The notes: generated by a model not told the origin, from the sequence alone. DNA of 64,000 nucleotides from Phaeobacter inhibens DSM 16374 (GCF_000473105.1 NZ_KI421498.1:2636009-2700008), one strand, 5' to 3'. Numbered from the stretch's first letter, positions 35,599 through 45,059 are shown. A program made the numbers and translations.

Positions 35599-36162
35599 AT
35601 GGCAGAGCCCAAGAACGACGATTTTTTGGACGACATCACAGAAGCCGAAGCAGAGGAGCTCTCTGCGCAGACTGAAGAATTTGATGATGCAGCGCTGGAG
35701 CTTGATAGCCTGCGGGCCGAACGGGATGAGCTGAAAGATCGGTTCATGCGGGCCTTGGCTGATGCGGAGAACGCACGCAAGCGCGGTGACAAGGCACGCC
35801 GCGAAGCTGAGCAGTATGGTGGTTCTAAACTGGCGCGGGACATGCTGCCGGTTTACGACAACATGAAACGTGCGATCGAAGCCGCAAGCGATGAACAGCG
35901 CGAAGTTTCCGCTGCCTTGATTGAAGGTGTGGAACTGACCATGCGTGCGTTGCTTGGTGTGTTTGAAAAGCACGGTATGCAGGTGATCGCGCCGGAAGTT
36001 GGTCAGAGATTCGATCCGCAGGTGCATGAGGCCATGTTCGAGGCCCCGGTGCCCGGCACCAAAGCCGGCGACATCATCCAGGTCTCCGCCGAAGGGTTCA
36101 TGCTGCACGACCGTTTGCTGCGCCCGGCGCAGGTTGGTGTCTCCTCGACGCCTGCGAGCTGA
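35599..36162 (+). CDS. grpE: Nucleotide exchange factor GrpE
   Basis: Exchange factor for DnaK. Acidic N-terminus, long coiled coil (LRAERDELKDRFMRALADAENARKR, about 40-65), and the conserved C-terminal GQRFDPQVHEAMFE and LHDRLLRPAQVGVS. 187 residues. Two hairpins follow before convergent mutS. Confidence 0.97.
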   Translation: MAEPKNDDFLDDITEAEAEELSAQTEEFDDAALELDSLRAERDELKDRFMRALADAENARKRGDKARREAEQYGGSKLARDMLPVYDNMKRAIEAASDEQREVSAALIEGVELTMRALLGVFEKHGMQVIAPEVGQRFDPQVHEAMFEAPVPGTKAGDIIQVSAEGFMLHDRLLRPAQVGVSSTPAS

Positions 36163-36174
36163 TCCGCAGTATCG

Positions 36175-36259
36175 ACGGGCCTTGTGGCCCGTGCCTGCGG
36201 CGCGAGTATTTTTGGAAAGATGACAAGCGGCCCCTTGCTTATCCGAGGAGGCCGCTTTT
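36175..36259. terminator. Double hairpin region between grpE and mutS
   Basis: First hairpin ACGGGCC-TTGT-GGCCCGT (36175-36192). Second, AAGCGGCC (36225-36232) with GGCCGCTT (36250-36257) followed by TT. Between them lies one copy of a repeated GAGTATTTT...GGAAAG element (see below). Probably ends grpE and mutS transcription. Confidence 0.65.
36204..36225 (+). repeat. Intergenic GAGTATTTT/GGAAAG element, copy 1
   Basis: GAGTATTTT, one base, GGAAAG, one base, TGACA. It matches 20 of 22 positions with a second copy at 44734. Both follow a GC hairpin between genes. Similar sequences are, from memory, common in Roseobacter intergenic regions. Confidence 0.6.
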
Positions 36260-36264
36260 CTGTC

Positions 36265-38898
36265 TCAGTTCGCGGCCTCTTTCAGGCGATAGAGTGCTTC
36301 CAGTGCTTCCCGTGGTGAGAGATCATCGGGATGAATATCGTCCAGAAGCGTTTCGATCAGTGAGGGTCCGACTGGTGCTGCTGCTTGAGGCGGTGGAGCC
36401 GCTGCGAAGAGGGGGAGATCGTCGATCTGGATTTTGCCAGCGCCACTGCGGCTGCCCTCTTCCAGCATATCCAGAACGTCCCGAGCCCGCGCAACAACCG
36501 AGCCGGGCAGGCCGGCAAGCTGCGCGACCTGTACGCCGTAGGAGCGATCTGCAGCCCCTTTTTTAACCTCGTGCAGAAAGATGACCTCACCTTTCCATTC
36601 CTTGACGGAAACGGTGGCATTGTCGACGCCGGGCAGCTTACCGGCGAGTTGGGTGAGTTCGTGGTAATGGGTTGCAAACAGCGCGCGGGCGCGATTGACC
36701 TCATGCAGATGTTCCAGCGTGGCCCAGGCGATTGACAGCCCGTCATAGGTCGCTGTGCCTCGCCCGATTTCGTCGAGGATAACCAGTGCGCGATCATCAG
36801 CCTGATTGAGGATCGCAGCGGTTTCAACCATCTCAACCATGAAGGTCGAGCGTCCGCGAGCGAGATCGTCGGAGGCACCAACCCGGCTGAACAACTGGCT
36901 GATCAGGCCGATATGGGCGCTGTCGGCTGGGACGTAGCTCCCCATTTGGGCAAGGATGGCAATCAGGGCGTTCTGGCGCAGAAACGTTGATTTACCGGCC
37001 ATGTTGGGGCCGGTCAGCAGCCAGATGGCGGCCCCTGTATCAGCGGTCAGATCACAGTCATTTGCAACGAAGCTACTACCGCCCTGTTGCCGCAAGGCCT
37101 GTTCCACAACGGGGTGCCGCCCTCCGGAAATATTGAATTCCCGCGAGTTGTCTACAGTTGGGCAGGACCAGTTCTCACCCAGGGCGAGATCGGCCAATGC
37201 GGTGATCAGGTCCAGTTCCGCCAGTCCCCGGGCCGCTGCATTCAATAGGGCCGCATCTGCCAGGATAGCGTCTGATAGCCTTGTATAGAGCCGCTTTTCA
37301 ATTTCCAGTGCCAGATTCCCGGCATTCAGAATACGGGTCTCGATTTCGCTCAACTCGACCGTTGTGAACCGAACCTGATTGGCTGTTGTCTGGCGGTGAA
37401 TATAGGTTTCCGACAGAGGGGCAGAGAGCATTTTCTCTGCATGGGTTGCGGTTGTTTCTATGAAGTAGCCGAGCACATTGTTGTGCTTGATTTTTAGTGA
37501 GTTGATACCTGTGTGATCGGAGTATTTCTTTTGCAGTGCCGCAATAACGGAGCGCCCTTCGTCACGCAGCGTGCGCGCCTCGTCCAGTTCGCTGTCGTAG
37601 CCTTCTGCAATAAATCCGCCGTCGCGGGCTAAGAGGGGCGGCTCTGTAATCAGCGCGGCGTCAAGCAGGGGCAGCAGAGCATCAAATCCGGTGAGCCCTG
37701 AGCGTGCCTGCTGCAATAGTGCTGGCATATCGGCTTTGTTACAGAGATCGGAAATTGCCTCGGCCTGGATCAGCGTGTTGCGTACGGCGGCCAGGTCCCG
37801 GGGGCCGCCGCGATCCAGAGCAAGCCGGGACAGGGCCCGATCCAGATCGGGTGTTTTGCGCAGTGCCGTGCGTAGCGACTGGGCGAGTTGTATCTGTCCC
37901 ACCACGAAGTCCAGCGCCGTCAACCGGGCTCGGATCACATCAAGATTACGCGAGGGGCTGGACAGCCGTTGTTCCAGAAGCCGACCGCCAGCGGGGGTAA
38001 CAGTCCGGTCCACCACTGCAAGCAGCGAACCACCGCGACCACCGGTCAGCGCGCGGGTGAGCTCCAGACTGCGACGGGTTGCAGCATCAATCTGCACCAC
38101 ACGATCCTCAGCCTCCTGCTGCGGGGGCTGAAGCAGCGGTAGCTTACCCTTCTGTGTGATGTCGAGATAGTCGATGACCGCGCCCATGGCCGAAATCTCT
38201 GCCCGGCTGAAAGAGCCGTAGGATTCCAATGTTGAGACCTTAAAGAGATCACAGATGCGTTTTTCAGCGGCGGTGCTGTCGAAGCTGGATTTTGCCAGAG
38301 GGGTTACTGGGATCTGGTGGTCCTCTGCAATGGTGCGCAGCTGGTCCAGCGCAGGACCATCGGGGACAATCAACTCCGATGGCGCCAGTCTGGCCAGTTC
38401 AGGGGACACCCGGACGGAGGCAACCGGCATCACATGGAACGCGCCAGTTGAGATATCCGCCCAGGCGAGTGCTGCCTGATCGCGCAGCTCGCAATAGGCG
38501 GTGAGGAAATTATGGCGGCGCGCCTCCAGAAGGGAATCTTCGGTGATGGTTCCGGGTGTGACCAGCCGCACCACATCGCGTTTCACGACGGATTTGGAGC
38601 CACGCTTCTTGGCCTCTGCCGGGCTTTCCAGCTGCTCTCCGACCGCGACGCGAAATCCCTTTCGGATCAGTGTCAGCAGATAGCCCTCGGCGGCATGGAC
38701 CGGGACACCGCACATCGGAATATCGTTGCCATCGTGTTTGCCGCGTTTGGTCAGCGCGATGTCGAGTGCCTCTGCCGCGTTGACGGCATCGTCAAAGAAC
38801 ATCTCGTAGAAATCGCCCATGCGGTAGAACAAGAGGGCATCCGGATACTGCGCCTTGATGTCGAGGTATTGGGCCATCATCGGCGTGACTGTGGACAA
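36265..38898 (-). CDS. mutS: DNA mismatch repair protein MutS
   Basis: Mismatch-recognition ATPase. N-terminus (M)STVTPMMAQYLDIK, mismatch wedge motif GDFYEMFF, Walker A TGPNMAGKSTFLRQ, Walker B region ALVILDEIGRGTATYDG. 877 residues. The start is a TTG at 38898, chosen because ACGGAG lies 7 bases before it and the residues fit the family; the first ATG would lose STVTP. Divergent from maeB. Confidence 0.95.
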   Translation of the reverse strand: MSTVTPMMAQYLDIKAQYPDALLFYRMGDFYEMFFDDAVNAAEALDIALTKRGKHDGNDIPMCGVPVHAAEGYLLTLIRKGFRVAVGEQLESPAEAKKRGSKSVVKRDVVRLVTPGTITEDSLLEARRHNFLTAYCELRDQAALAWADISTGAFHVMPVASVRVSPELARLAPSELIVPDGPALDQLRTIAEDHQIPVTPLAKSSFDSTAAEKRICDLFKVSTLESYGSFSRAEISAMGAVIDYLDITQKGKLPLLQPPQQEAEDRVVQIDAATRRSLELTRALTGGRGGSLLAVVDRTVTPAGGRLLEQRLSSPSRNLDVIRARLTALDFVVGQIQLAQSLRTALRKTPDLDRALSRLALDRGGPRDLAAVRNTLIQAEAISDLCNKADMPALLQQARSGLTGFDALLPLLDAALITEPPLLARDGGFIAEGYDSELDEARTLRDEGRSVIAALQKKYSDHTGINSLKIKHNNVLGYFIETTATHAEKMLSAPLSETYIHRQTTANQVRFTTVELSEIETRILNAGNLALEIEKRLYTRLSDAILADAALLNAAARGLAELDLITALADLALGENWSCPTVDNSREFNISGGRHPVVEQALRQQGGSSFVANDCDLTADTGAAIWLLTGPNMAGKSTFLRQNALIAILAQMGSYVPADSAHIGLISQLFSRVGASDDLARGRSTFMVEMVETAAILNQADDRALVILDEIGRGTATYDGLSIAWATLEHLHEVNRARALFATHYHELTQLAGKLPGVDNATVSVKEWKGEVIFLHEVKKGAADRSYGVQVAQLAGLPGSVVARARDVLDMLEEGSRSGAGKIQIDDLPLFAAAPPPQAAAPVGPSLIETLLDDIHPDDLSPREALEALYRLKEAAN

Positions 38899-39042
38899 AG
38901 TTCGGCTCCGTAAAATGGGGGATTTCTTTGGCGCGACCTTACAAATCAGGCGGCTGCGACGAAAGGTGAAAACGCAACTTCGTTGAGAAGAGGCGCGCGC
39001 TGGGCTATGACGCTTGGGACAGTGAGAGGACACCCAAAGCCA

Positions 39043-41298
39043 ATGCCCAAAGCGAAGATTACCAACGAAGAGGCGCTTGCCTTCCATCTGGAACCGACCC
39101 CCGGCAAATGGGAGATCAACGCAACGGTCCCGATGACCACGCAGCGTGATCTGTCATTGGCCTATTCTCCCGGTGTCGCTGTGCCCTGCGAAGCCATCGC
39201 GGAAAATCCAGAGACGGCCTATGACTATACAAACAAGGGAAATTTGGTCGCGGTCATCTCCAACGGGACTGCGGTTCTGGGGCTGGGCAATCTTGGGGCG
39301 CTGGGCTCCAAACCGGTGATGGAGGGCAAATCTGTCCTGTTCAAACGGTTTGCCGATGTGAATTCGATCGACATTGAGCTGGATACCGAAGACCCGGATG
39401 AGTTCATCAAGGCGGTACGTCTGATGGGGCCGACCTTTGGTGGGATCAATCTTGAGGATATCAAGGCGCCGGAGTGTTTCATCATTGAGCAGCGCCTCAA
39501 AGAAGAGATGGACATTCCTGTCTTCCATGATGATCAGCATGGCACGGCGGTGATCTGTGCGGCCGGTCTGATCAATGCGTTGCATATTTCCGGCAAGAAG
39601 ATCGAGGATGTGAAGATCGTCCTCAACGGTGCCGGTGCCGCGGGTATCGCCTGTATTGAACTGCTGAAGGCGATGGGCGCCCGGCATGACAATTGCATCG
39701 TCTGCGATACCAAAGGTGTGATCTATCAGGGTCGCACCGAGGGTATGAACCAGTGGAAGTCTGCCCATGCGGTCAAGACCGATCTGCGCACGCTGGAAGA
39801 GGCGATGCAGGACGCTGATGTGTTCCTTGGCGTATCTGTCAAAGGGGCGGTGACACAGGACATGGTGAAATCCATGGCGGACAATCCGGTGATCTTTGCA
39901 ATGGCAAACCCCGATCCGGAAATCACCCCGGAGGAGGCGCATGAGGTGCGTGTGGATGCGATTGTCGCCACTGGTCGGTCGGATTACCCCAACCAGGTCA
40001 ATAACGTTCTTGGCTTTCCCTATCTGTTCCGTGGCGCCCTGGACATCCACGCCCGGGCCATTAATGACGAGATGAAAATCGCCTGTGCCCATGCGCTGGC
40101 CGGTCTCGCGCGTGAGGATGTACCGGATGAGGTGGCGCTGGCTTACGGCAAATCGCTATCCTTTGGCCGGGACTATATCATCCCGACTCCATTTGATCCG
40201 CGTCTGATCCACCGGATCCCGCCTGCTGTGGCAAAGGTCGGGATGGACACAGGTGTTGCGCGCCGTCCGATCATTGACATGGATGCCTATGAGCATGGGC
40301 TGCGTGGGCGGATGGATCCAACCCAGTCGATCCTGCGTGGTCTGAACGCTCGCGCCCGTGCAGCGCAATCACGCATGATCTTTGCCGAGGGCGACGACCC
40401 TCGCGTTCTGCGCGCGGCGGTAATGTATCAGCGATCCGGCTTCGGCAAAGCACTGGTTGTTGGTCGTCCAGAGGATGTGCGTAGCAAGCTGGAAACTGCA
40501 GGTCTGGGCGATGCGGTGCGCGAGCTGGAGATTATCAACGCGGCCAATACCCAGCATTTCGAGACCTATAAGGATTTCCTTTACGAGCGGCTGAACCGCA
40601 AGGGCTTTGATCGCAAGGATGTCCACCGTCTGGTCGGGCGCGACCGGCATGTATTTTCGGCCCTGATGCTCGCCCATGGTCACGGCGACGGGTTGGTCAC
40701 CGGAGCCACCCGAAAATCAGCGCATGTTCTTGATCAGATCAATCATGTGTTTGATGCCGATGCGACCAACGGATCTGCGGGCGTCACGGCGCTGCTACAC
40801 AAGGGGCGCATCGTGCTGATTGGTGATACTCTAGTGCATGAATGGCCAGATGAAAACGATCTGGCCAATATCGCGGAACATGCTGCAGGCGTTGCCCGAC
40901 ATATGGGGTTGGAACCTCGGGTCGCATTTGTCAGCTTCTCCACCTTTGGCTACCCGGTATCTGAGCGCGCGGAAAAAATGCATCTGGCACCTGCAGTGCT
41001 GGATCAGCGTGGTGTCGATTTTGAGTACGAAGGCGAGATGACTGTGGACGTTGCTCTGAACGCCAAGGCGCAGGAGGCTTATCCCTTCCAGCGCCTGACT
41101 GGACCAGCCAATATCCTGATCGTTCCGGCGCGGCATTCCGCGTCGATTTCGGTCAAGCTGATGCAGGAAATGGGTGGGGCAACTGTTGTTGGTCCGATCC
41201 TGTCAGGTGTCGACAAGCCGATCCAGATCTGCTCGACCACCTCGACAGCAAATGATGTTCTGAACATGGCGGTTCTGGCTGCCTGTAATATCGGGTGA
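39043..41298 (+). CDS. maeB: NADP-dependent malic enzyme MaeB (malic + phosphotransacetylase-like)
   Basis: Long-type malic enzyme, oxidative decarboxylation of malate to pyruvate. The malic domain (about 1-430) includes DLSLAYSPGVA, YTNKGNLVAVISNGTAVLGLGN, DDQHGTAVICAAG and the Rossmann loop LNGAGAAGIAC. The C-terminal phosphotransacetylase-like domain (about 440-750) is thought to be regulatory. 751 residues. The ATG at 39043 follows GAGAGGA and gives the family N-terminus MPKAKITNEEALAFH. Confidence 0.95.
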   Translation: MPKAKITNEEALAFHLEPTPGKWEINATVPMTTQRDLSLAYSPGVAVPCEAIAENPETAYDYTNKGNLVAVISNGTAVLGLGNLGALGSKPVMEGKSVLFKRFADVNSIDIELDTEDPDEFIKAVRLMGPTFGGINLEDIKAPECFIIEQRLKEEMDIPVFHDDQHGTAVICAAGLINALHISGKKIEDVKIVLNGAGAAGIACIELLKAMGARHDNCIVCDTKGVIYQGRTEGMNQWKSAHAVKTDLRTLEEAMQDADVFLGVSVKGAVTQDMVKSMADNPVIFAMANPDPEITPEEAHEVRVDAIVATGRSDYPNQVNNVLGFPYLFRGALDIHARAINDEMKIACAHALAGLAREDVPDEVALAYGKSLSFGRDYIIPTPFDPRLIHRIPPAVAKVGMDTGVARRPIIDMDAYEHGLRGRMDPTQSILRGLNARARAAQSRMIFAEGDDPRVLRAAVMYQRSGFGKALVVGRPEDVRSKLETAGLGDAVRELEIINAANTQHFETYKDFLYERLNRKGFDRKDVHRLVGRDRHVFSALMLAHGHGDGLVTGATRKSAHVLDQINHVFDADATNGSAGVTALLHKGRIVLIGDTLVHEWPDENDLANIAEHAAGVARHMGLEPRVAFVSFSTFGYPVSERAEKMHLAPAVLDQRGVDFEYEGEMTVDVALNAKAQEAYPFQRLTGPANILIVPARHSASISVKLMQEMGGATVVGPILSGVDKPIQICSTTSTANDVLNMAVLAACNIG

Positions 41299-41302
41299 TC
41301 TC

Positions 41303-42175
41303 ATGGCGATCTGGAACCTAGGCTCAATCAATGCCGACATGATTTATGCTCTGCCTCATATGCCGACTGCGGGGGAAACCCTCGCGGCGACGGGGCTGGA
41401 GCAGTATCTGGGCGGCAAAGGCGCCAATATGTCGGTCGCGGCTGCGCGTGCCGGTAGCCATGTTTGTCATCTGGGTGCCGTCGGGCCGGAGGGGGCATGG
41501 GCCGTCACGCGTTTGTTGGAATACGGTGTCGATACGCGTCACATCGCCCAGTTGGATGTGCCTACCGGCCACGCCATCATTGCCGTTGACCCCACTGGCG
41601 AGAACCAGATCATTCTATTCCCCGGCGCAAACCGGGAGATCAGCGAAGACCAGATTGGCGCAGCGCTGTCTGCCGCCAGTGCCGGTGATATCCTGGTGAT
41701 GCAGAACGAGACCAACATGCAGGCCGAGGCAGCCCAAATGGGGCGTGATCTGGGGTTGAAGGTTGCCTATGCGGCAGCACCGTTTGATGCAGCGGCGGTT
41801 CAGGCGGTCTTGCCCTATCTCGACTATCTGTTCCTGAATGAGGTGGAGGCTGAGCAGTTGCGCGCTGCGACAGGCAAAACGCCTGAGGCGCTGGGCGTTG
41901 CAGATGTGATTGTGACGTTGGGCGCCAAGGGGGCGCGCCACTACGACACGACGGCGGGAACCACTCATGACGTCGCGGCGCATTCCGTTGTCCCGGTTGA
42001 TACCACAGGGGCGGGTGACACTTTCACTGGCTATGTGCTGTCTGGTCTGGATCGTGGGTTGCCAATGGCGCAGGCGCTGGCACAGGCCAATCGCGCTGCC
42101 GCGCTGATGGTGACACGTAAGGGCACCGCAGATGTGATCCCAGATTTGAAAGAGGTGCAGGACGCACGTTTCTGA
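41303..42175 (+). CDS. PfkB-family sugar kinase (ribokinase-like)
   Basis: A 290-residue PfkB kinase. Signature 1 is YLGGKGANMSVAAARAGS (about 33-50), signature 2 DTTGAGDTFTGYVL with the catalytic Asp. The overall layout resembles RbsK, but substrate cannot be fixed from sequence. Follows maeB by 4 bases and ends in a strong hairpin, so likely co-transcribed with maeB. Confidence 0.88.
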   Translation: MAIWNLGSINADMIYALPHMPTAGETLAATGLEQYLGGKGANMSVAAARAGSHVCHLGAVGPEGAWAVTRLLEYGVDTRHIAQLDVPTGHAIIAVDPTGENQIILFPGANREISEDQIGAALSAASAGDILVMQNETNMQAEAAQMGRDLGLKVAYAAAPFDAAAVQAVLPYLDYLFLNEVEAEQLRAATGKTPEALGVADVIVTLGAKGARHYDTTAGTTHDVAAHSVVPVDTTGAGDTFTGYVLSGLDRGLPMAQALAQANRAAALMVTRKGTADVIPDLKEVQDARF

Positions 42176-42197
42176 TCGCCACGACCTGTTCTTAGCA

Positions 42198-42230
42198 GGA
42201 AAAGGCGCGGTGTATTCCCGCGCCTTTTCC
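42198..42230. terminator. Bidirectional terminator between sugar kinase and msrA
   Basis: Perfect 13-bp stem GGAAAAGGCGCGG / CCGCGCCTTTTCC with a 7-base loop. It is between convergent genes and has A/T tails on both sides. Confidence 0.88.
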
Positions 42231-42253
42231 ATTTCATCACCTCAGGGCCGTTG

Positions 42254-42919
42254 TTAATGCCCCTTTGCGAAAGGCGCTGCATCCCCCCAAAGCTGCAACA
42301 CGCGGGCGTCACGCCCACAGGCCTTTCGATAGCGCTTATAGGCTTCCGACTGACGTTTGGGGCCAAAACGCGTGAGAACCAGTTTGCGACCCTTGTAGTA
42401 GTCCTGATGATAAGCCTCGGCAGGGTAGAAAGCGGTCGCTGGCAGAATTGGCGTGACGATGGTTTGGCCGAGTGCGGATTGCGCCTCGGATTTGGCGGCC
42501 TTGGCGACAGATGTCTGATCCGCGCCGGAAGTGAAAATGGCCGTCCTATAGCTGTCGCCGCGGTCACAGAACTGACCACCTGCGTCGGTGGGGTCGACCG
42601 AGCGCAGGAACATCGACAACAGCTGCCCGCGCGTCACCTTGGTCGGATCAAACCGGATCTGGACCGCCTCATAGTGACCGGTGCCACCGGCGGTGACCTG
42701 TTTGTAGGTGGGCGATTTGGTGCTGCCACCCGTGTAGCCGGATACTGCCGAGAGCACGCCAGGGACGCTTTCGAAATCACTCTCAACACACCAGAAACAG
42801 CCGCCGGCGACGGTCAGGGTTTCAACATTCTGGGCGTGGGCCTGATGTCCTTTCAGCGCCACGGCCAGCAGCATGAACAGGGTCAGGACAATTGGTCTTG
42901 CTGTGTTTGTCGAACGCAT
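42254..42919 (-). CDS. msrA: Peptide methionine sulfoxide reductase MsrA, exported
   Basis: Reduces methionine-S-sulfoxide. An N-terminal signal (IVLTLFMLLAVALKGHQAHAQ) precedes the catalytic GCFWCVESDF at about 40-49, with C41 nucleophile; GYTGGSTKSPTY and HYEAVQI follow. 221 residues. The chosen Met has GGAGG 5 bases before it. An exported MsrA suggests repair of periplasmic proteins. No msrB is adjacent. Confidence 0.92.
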   Translation of the reverse strand: MRSTNTARPIVLTLFMLLAVALKGHQAHAQNVETLTVAGGCFWCVESDFESVPGVLSAVSGYTGGSTKSPTYKQVTAGGTGHYEAVQIRFDPTKVTRGQLLSMFLRSVDPTDAGGQFCDRGDSYRTAIFTSGADQTSVAKAAKSEAQSALGQTIVTPILPATAFYPAEAYHQDYYKGRKLVLTRFGPKRQSEAYKRYRKACGRDARVLQLWGDAAPFAKGH

Positions 42920-43063
42920 CATCGCCTCCATCGTTGCGCTACATTGGCCCGAGGGTTGTTCAGGCTCAATCACATGACATGGTTTGTCACGGCTTGGTGA
43001 CGGGAAGTTACCGCTTGGAAATAGGATCCAATCCTTCTAGCGTGCGCCTCGCAGGAGGAGCAG

Positions 43064-43972
43064 ATGACCGAAAAAATGAGCACGCATCAAGCGCAGGAAG
43101 ATCAGCGCAACGAAGAGATCCTGATCTATCTGAATGGTGAGATTGTTCCCAAAGCCGAGGCCAAGGTCAGCGTCTATGACAGCGGTTTCATGCTGGGGGA
43201 TGGTGTCTGGGAGGGGCTGCGGCTGTACAACGGGACCTGGGCGTTCATTGATGAACATCTCGACCGCTTGTTTGAGGCTGCGAAGACCATTGATCTGGAC
43301 ATCGGGATGGACCGAGATCAGGTCAAACAAGCTGTTTTAGACACACAAAACGCCAATGACATGATCAGCGATGCCCATGCGCGCCTGATGGTCACGCGTG
43401 GGGTTAAAACCCGCCCGTTCCAGCATCCATCGCTGTCGCAGCAGGGGCCGACGTTCACCATTATCATGGAGCATTCGCGCCCAAACCTGCCGCGCCCGAT
43501 CCGGTTGGCGACAGTGCCACATCTGCGCGGGTTGCCGATGACACAGGATCCGAAGCTGAATTCACATTCCAAGCTGAACTGCATTCTGGCCTGTATCGCG
43601 GCGGAGAAAGCGGGCGCCGATGAGGGGCTGATGCTGGACGTGAATGGGTTCGTGAATACGACCAATGCCTGTAATTTTTTCATCGTGCGCAAGGGGGCGG
43701 TTTGGACCTCGACCGGTGACTATTGCATGAACGGGATTACCCGGCAGAAGGTCATCGACCTGTGCCGCGCCAATGATATTCCGGTGTTTGAGCGCAACTA
43801 CTCCCTGGTGGATACCTACGGCGCTGATGAGGCGTTTCTGACCGGCACCTTTGGGGCACAGACACCGGTGGGTGATATCGATGGGCGGCAGATTGGTGAT
43901 GGCGAGATGGGGCCGGTGACCAAGCGTTTGCGTGCGCTGTACAAGGATCTGATCGCGCAGGAGTGTGCCTGA
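43064..43972 (+). CDS. Class IV (BCAT-like) PLP-dependent aminotransferase homologue with altered PLP site
   Basis: A 302-residue fold-type IV PLP protein. YLNGEIVPKAEAKVSVYDSGFMLGDGVWEGLR starts the family pattern, and the PLP lysine is probably K170 in NSHSKLN. The usual motif G-x-V-x-E-(4)-N reads GFVNTTNACN, so the Glu that contacts the PLP pyridine nitrogen is a Thr (about T199). That suggests non-standard PLP chemistry. Its TGA overlaps the ATG of a sulfotransferase-like gene. Substrate unknown; ilvE, D-amino acid aminotransferase and pabC are the nearest known families. Confidence 0.8.
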   Translation: MTEKMSTHQAQEDQRNEEILIYLNGEIVPKAEAKVSVYDSGFMLGDGVWEGLRLYNGTWAFIDEHLDRLFEAAKTIDLDIGMDRDQVKQAVLDTQNANDMISDAHARLMVTRGVKTRPFQHPSLSQQGPTFTIIMEHSRPNLPRPIRLATVPHLRGLPMTQDPKLNSHSKLNCILACIAAEKAGADEGLMLDVNGFVNTTNACNFFIVRKGAVWTSTGDYCMNGITRQKVIDLCRANDIPVFERNYSLVDTYGADEAFLTGTFGAQTPVGDIDGRQIGDGEMGPVTKRLRALYKDLIAQECA

Positions 43973-44685
43973 TGCGGATTGCCATGTGGTCAGGGCCACG
44001 CAACCTGTCGACTGCAATGATGTATGCCTTTGGCAATCGCGGCGATTGCGCTGTGGTGGATGAGCCCTTTTATGCGGCCTATCTGGCGCAGACCGGTCTG
44101 GAGCATCCCATGCGTGCCGATATTCTGGAAAGTCAGTCCAGAGACGCTGAGGTTGTCGCCGCGTCCCTAATGGGGCCTGTGCCTGCTGCAAAACCGTTTT
44201 TCTATCAAAAACATATGACTCAGCATATGATTGACGGAATACCGCGCGACTGGATGCGCGAGGTCACAAATGTGTTTCTGATCCGCCATCCGGCGCGGGT
44301 CATTGCCTCATATGCCGAGAAACGGGAAAATCCTACGTTGGATGATATTGGGTTTCGCCAGCAGGCTGAGCTGTTTGATCTGGTGAAACGCTGGGATCAG
44401 GCGCCGGTGGTGGTGGATAGCGATGATATCCGCAGCGATCCTGCAATGGTGTTGGAGCGGCTCTGTGAGAGACTTGGCATACCGTTTTCCCCGAAGATGC
44501 TATCATGGCCAATGGGGGGACATAAGGACGATGGCATCTGGGCGGCGCATTGGTACGGGTCTGTCTGGCAGTCGACCAAATTTGCAGGACCCGAGGGGCC
44601 GTTGCCTGAAGTGCCTGCAACCTTGCAGCCGGTTCTTGAGGCCGCTTTGCCCTACTATGAACGATTGAAAGCGCAGAAAATCTGA
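43972..44685 (+). CDS. Sulfotransferase-like P-loop protein
   Basis: A 237-residue protein. The P-loop-like PAPS site is WSGPRNLSTAMMYAF (about 6-20), and the 3'-phosphate site is VFLIRHPARVIASY (about 101-114), both as in sulfotransferases. It overlaps the class IV aminotransferase by one base (TGATG), so the two are made together. I recall that plants carry a fusion of these two domains, which would support a shared function. Actual substrate unknown. Confidence 0.75.
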   Translation: MRIAMWSGPRNLSTAMMYAFGNRGDCAVVDEPFYAAYLAQTGLEHPMRADILESQSRDAEVVAASLMGPVPAAKPFFYQKHMTQHMIDGIPRDWMREVTNVFLIRHPARVIASYAEKRENPTLDDIGFRQQAELFDLVKRWDQAPVVVDSDDIRSDPAMVLERLCERLGIPFSPKMLSWPMGGHKDDGIWAAHWYGSVWQSTKFAGPEGPLPEVPATLQPVLEAALPYYERLKAQKI

Positions 44686-44696
44686 TCGGGTAAGGG

Positions 44697-44730
44697 GGCG
44701 CTGCCCCCTCGCGCCTCTGGCGCTTCACCC
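44697..44730. terminator. GC-rich hairpins after the sulfotransferase-like gene
   Basis: GGGGGC-GCT-GCCCCC, then GCGCC-TCT-GGCGC, lie in the short gap before the convergent SCP2 gene. Little T follows directly; the GAGTATTTT element comes next. Confidence 0.55.
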
Positions 44731-44733
44731 CCG

Positions 44734-44755
44734 GAGTATTTTCGGAAAGGTGACA
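44734..44755 (+). repeat. Intergenic GAGTATTTT/GGAAAG element, copy 2
   Basis: Second copy of the element at 36204, 20 of 22 positions the same, again right after GC hairpins in an intergenic gap. Confidence 0.6.
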
Positions 44756-44774
44756 CCTATCAAGCGTGTTTCGC

Positions 44775-45059
44775 TTAGCTGATCAGTTTGCCCAGCTTCA
44801 TCGCCACGCCCATATCACCTGATATTTTCAGCTTCCCCATCATCACGCCGGTCATCGGGTTCAATTTCCCGGTAAGCAGCTTTTTCAGATTCTCGGTGCT
44901 GATGCGGATAGTGCAGTCAGTGTCTCGGTTCTTCATTGAAGCATCGCCATCCGCAAGGACGATGACACCATCGTCGCCACAATCGAATTTCAGCGACCCG
45001 TCAAAGGTTTTTCCGGTCAGGCCGGCGCGGATGCCCTCCGTCAATGGTTGTAGTGCCAT
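44775..45059 (-). CDS. SCP2 sterol-carrier domain protein
   Basis: A 94-residue stand-alone SCP2 domain: GKTFDGSLKFDCGDDGVIVLADGDA, then LLTGKLNPMTGVMMGKLKISGDMGVAMKL. Such proteins carry lipids or fatty-acyl-CoA. The start ATG has GGGGAG 6 bases before it. Single gene. Confidence 0.88.
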   Translation of the reverse strand: MALQPLTEGIRAGLTGKTFDGSLKFDCGDDGVIVLADGDASMKNRDTDCTIRISTENLKKLLTGKLNPMTGVMMGKLKISGDMGVAMKLGKLIS

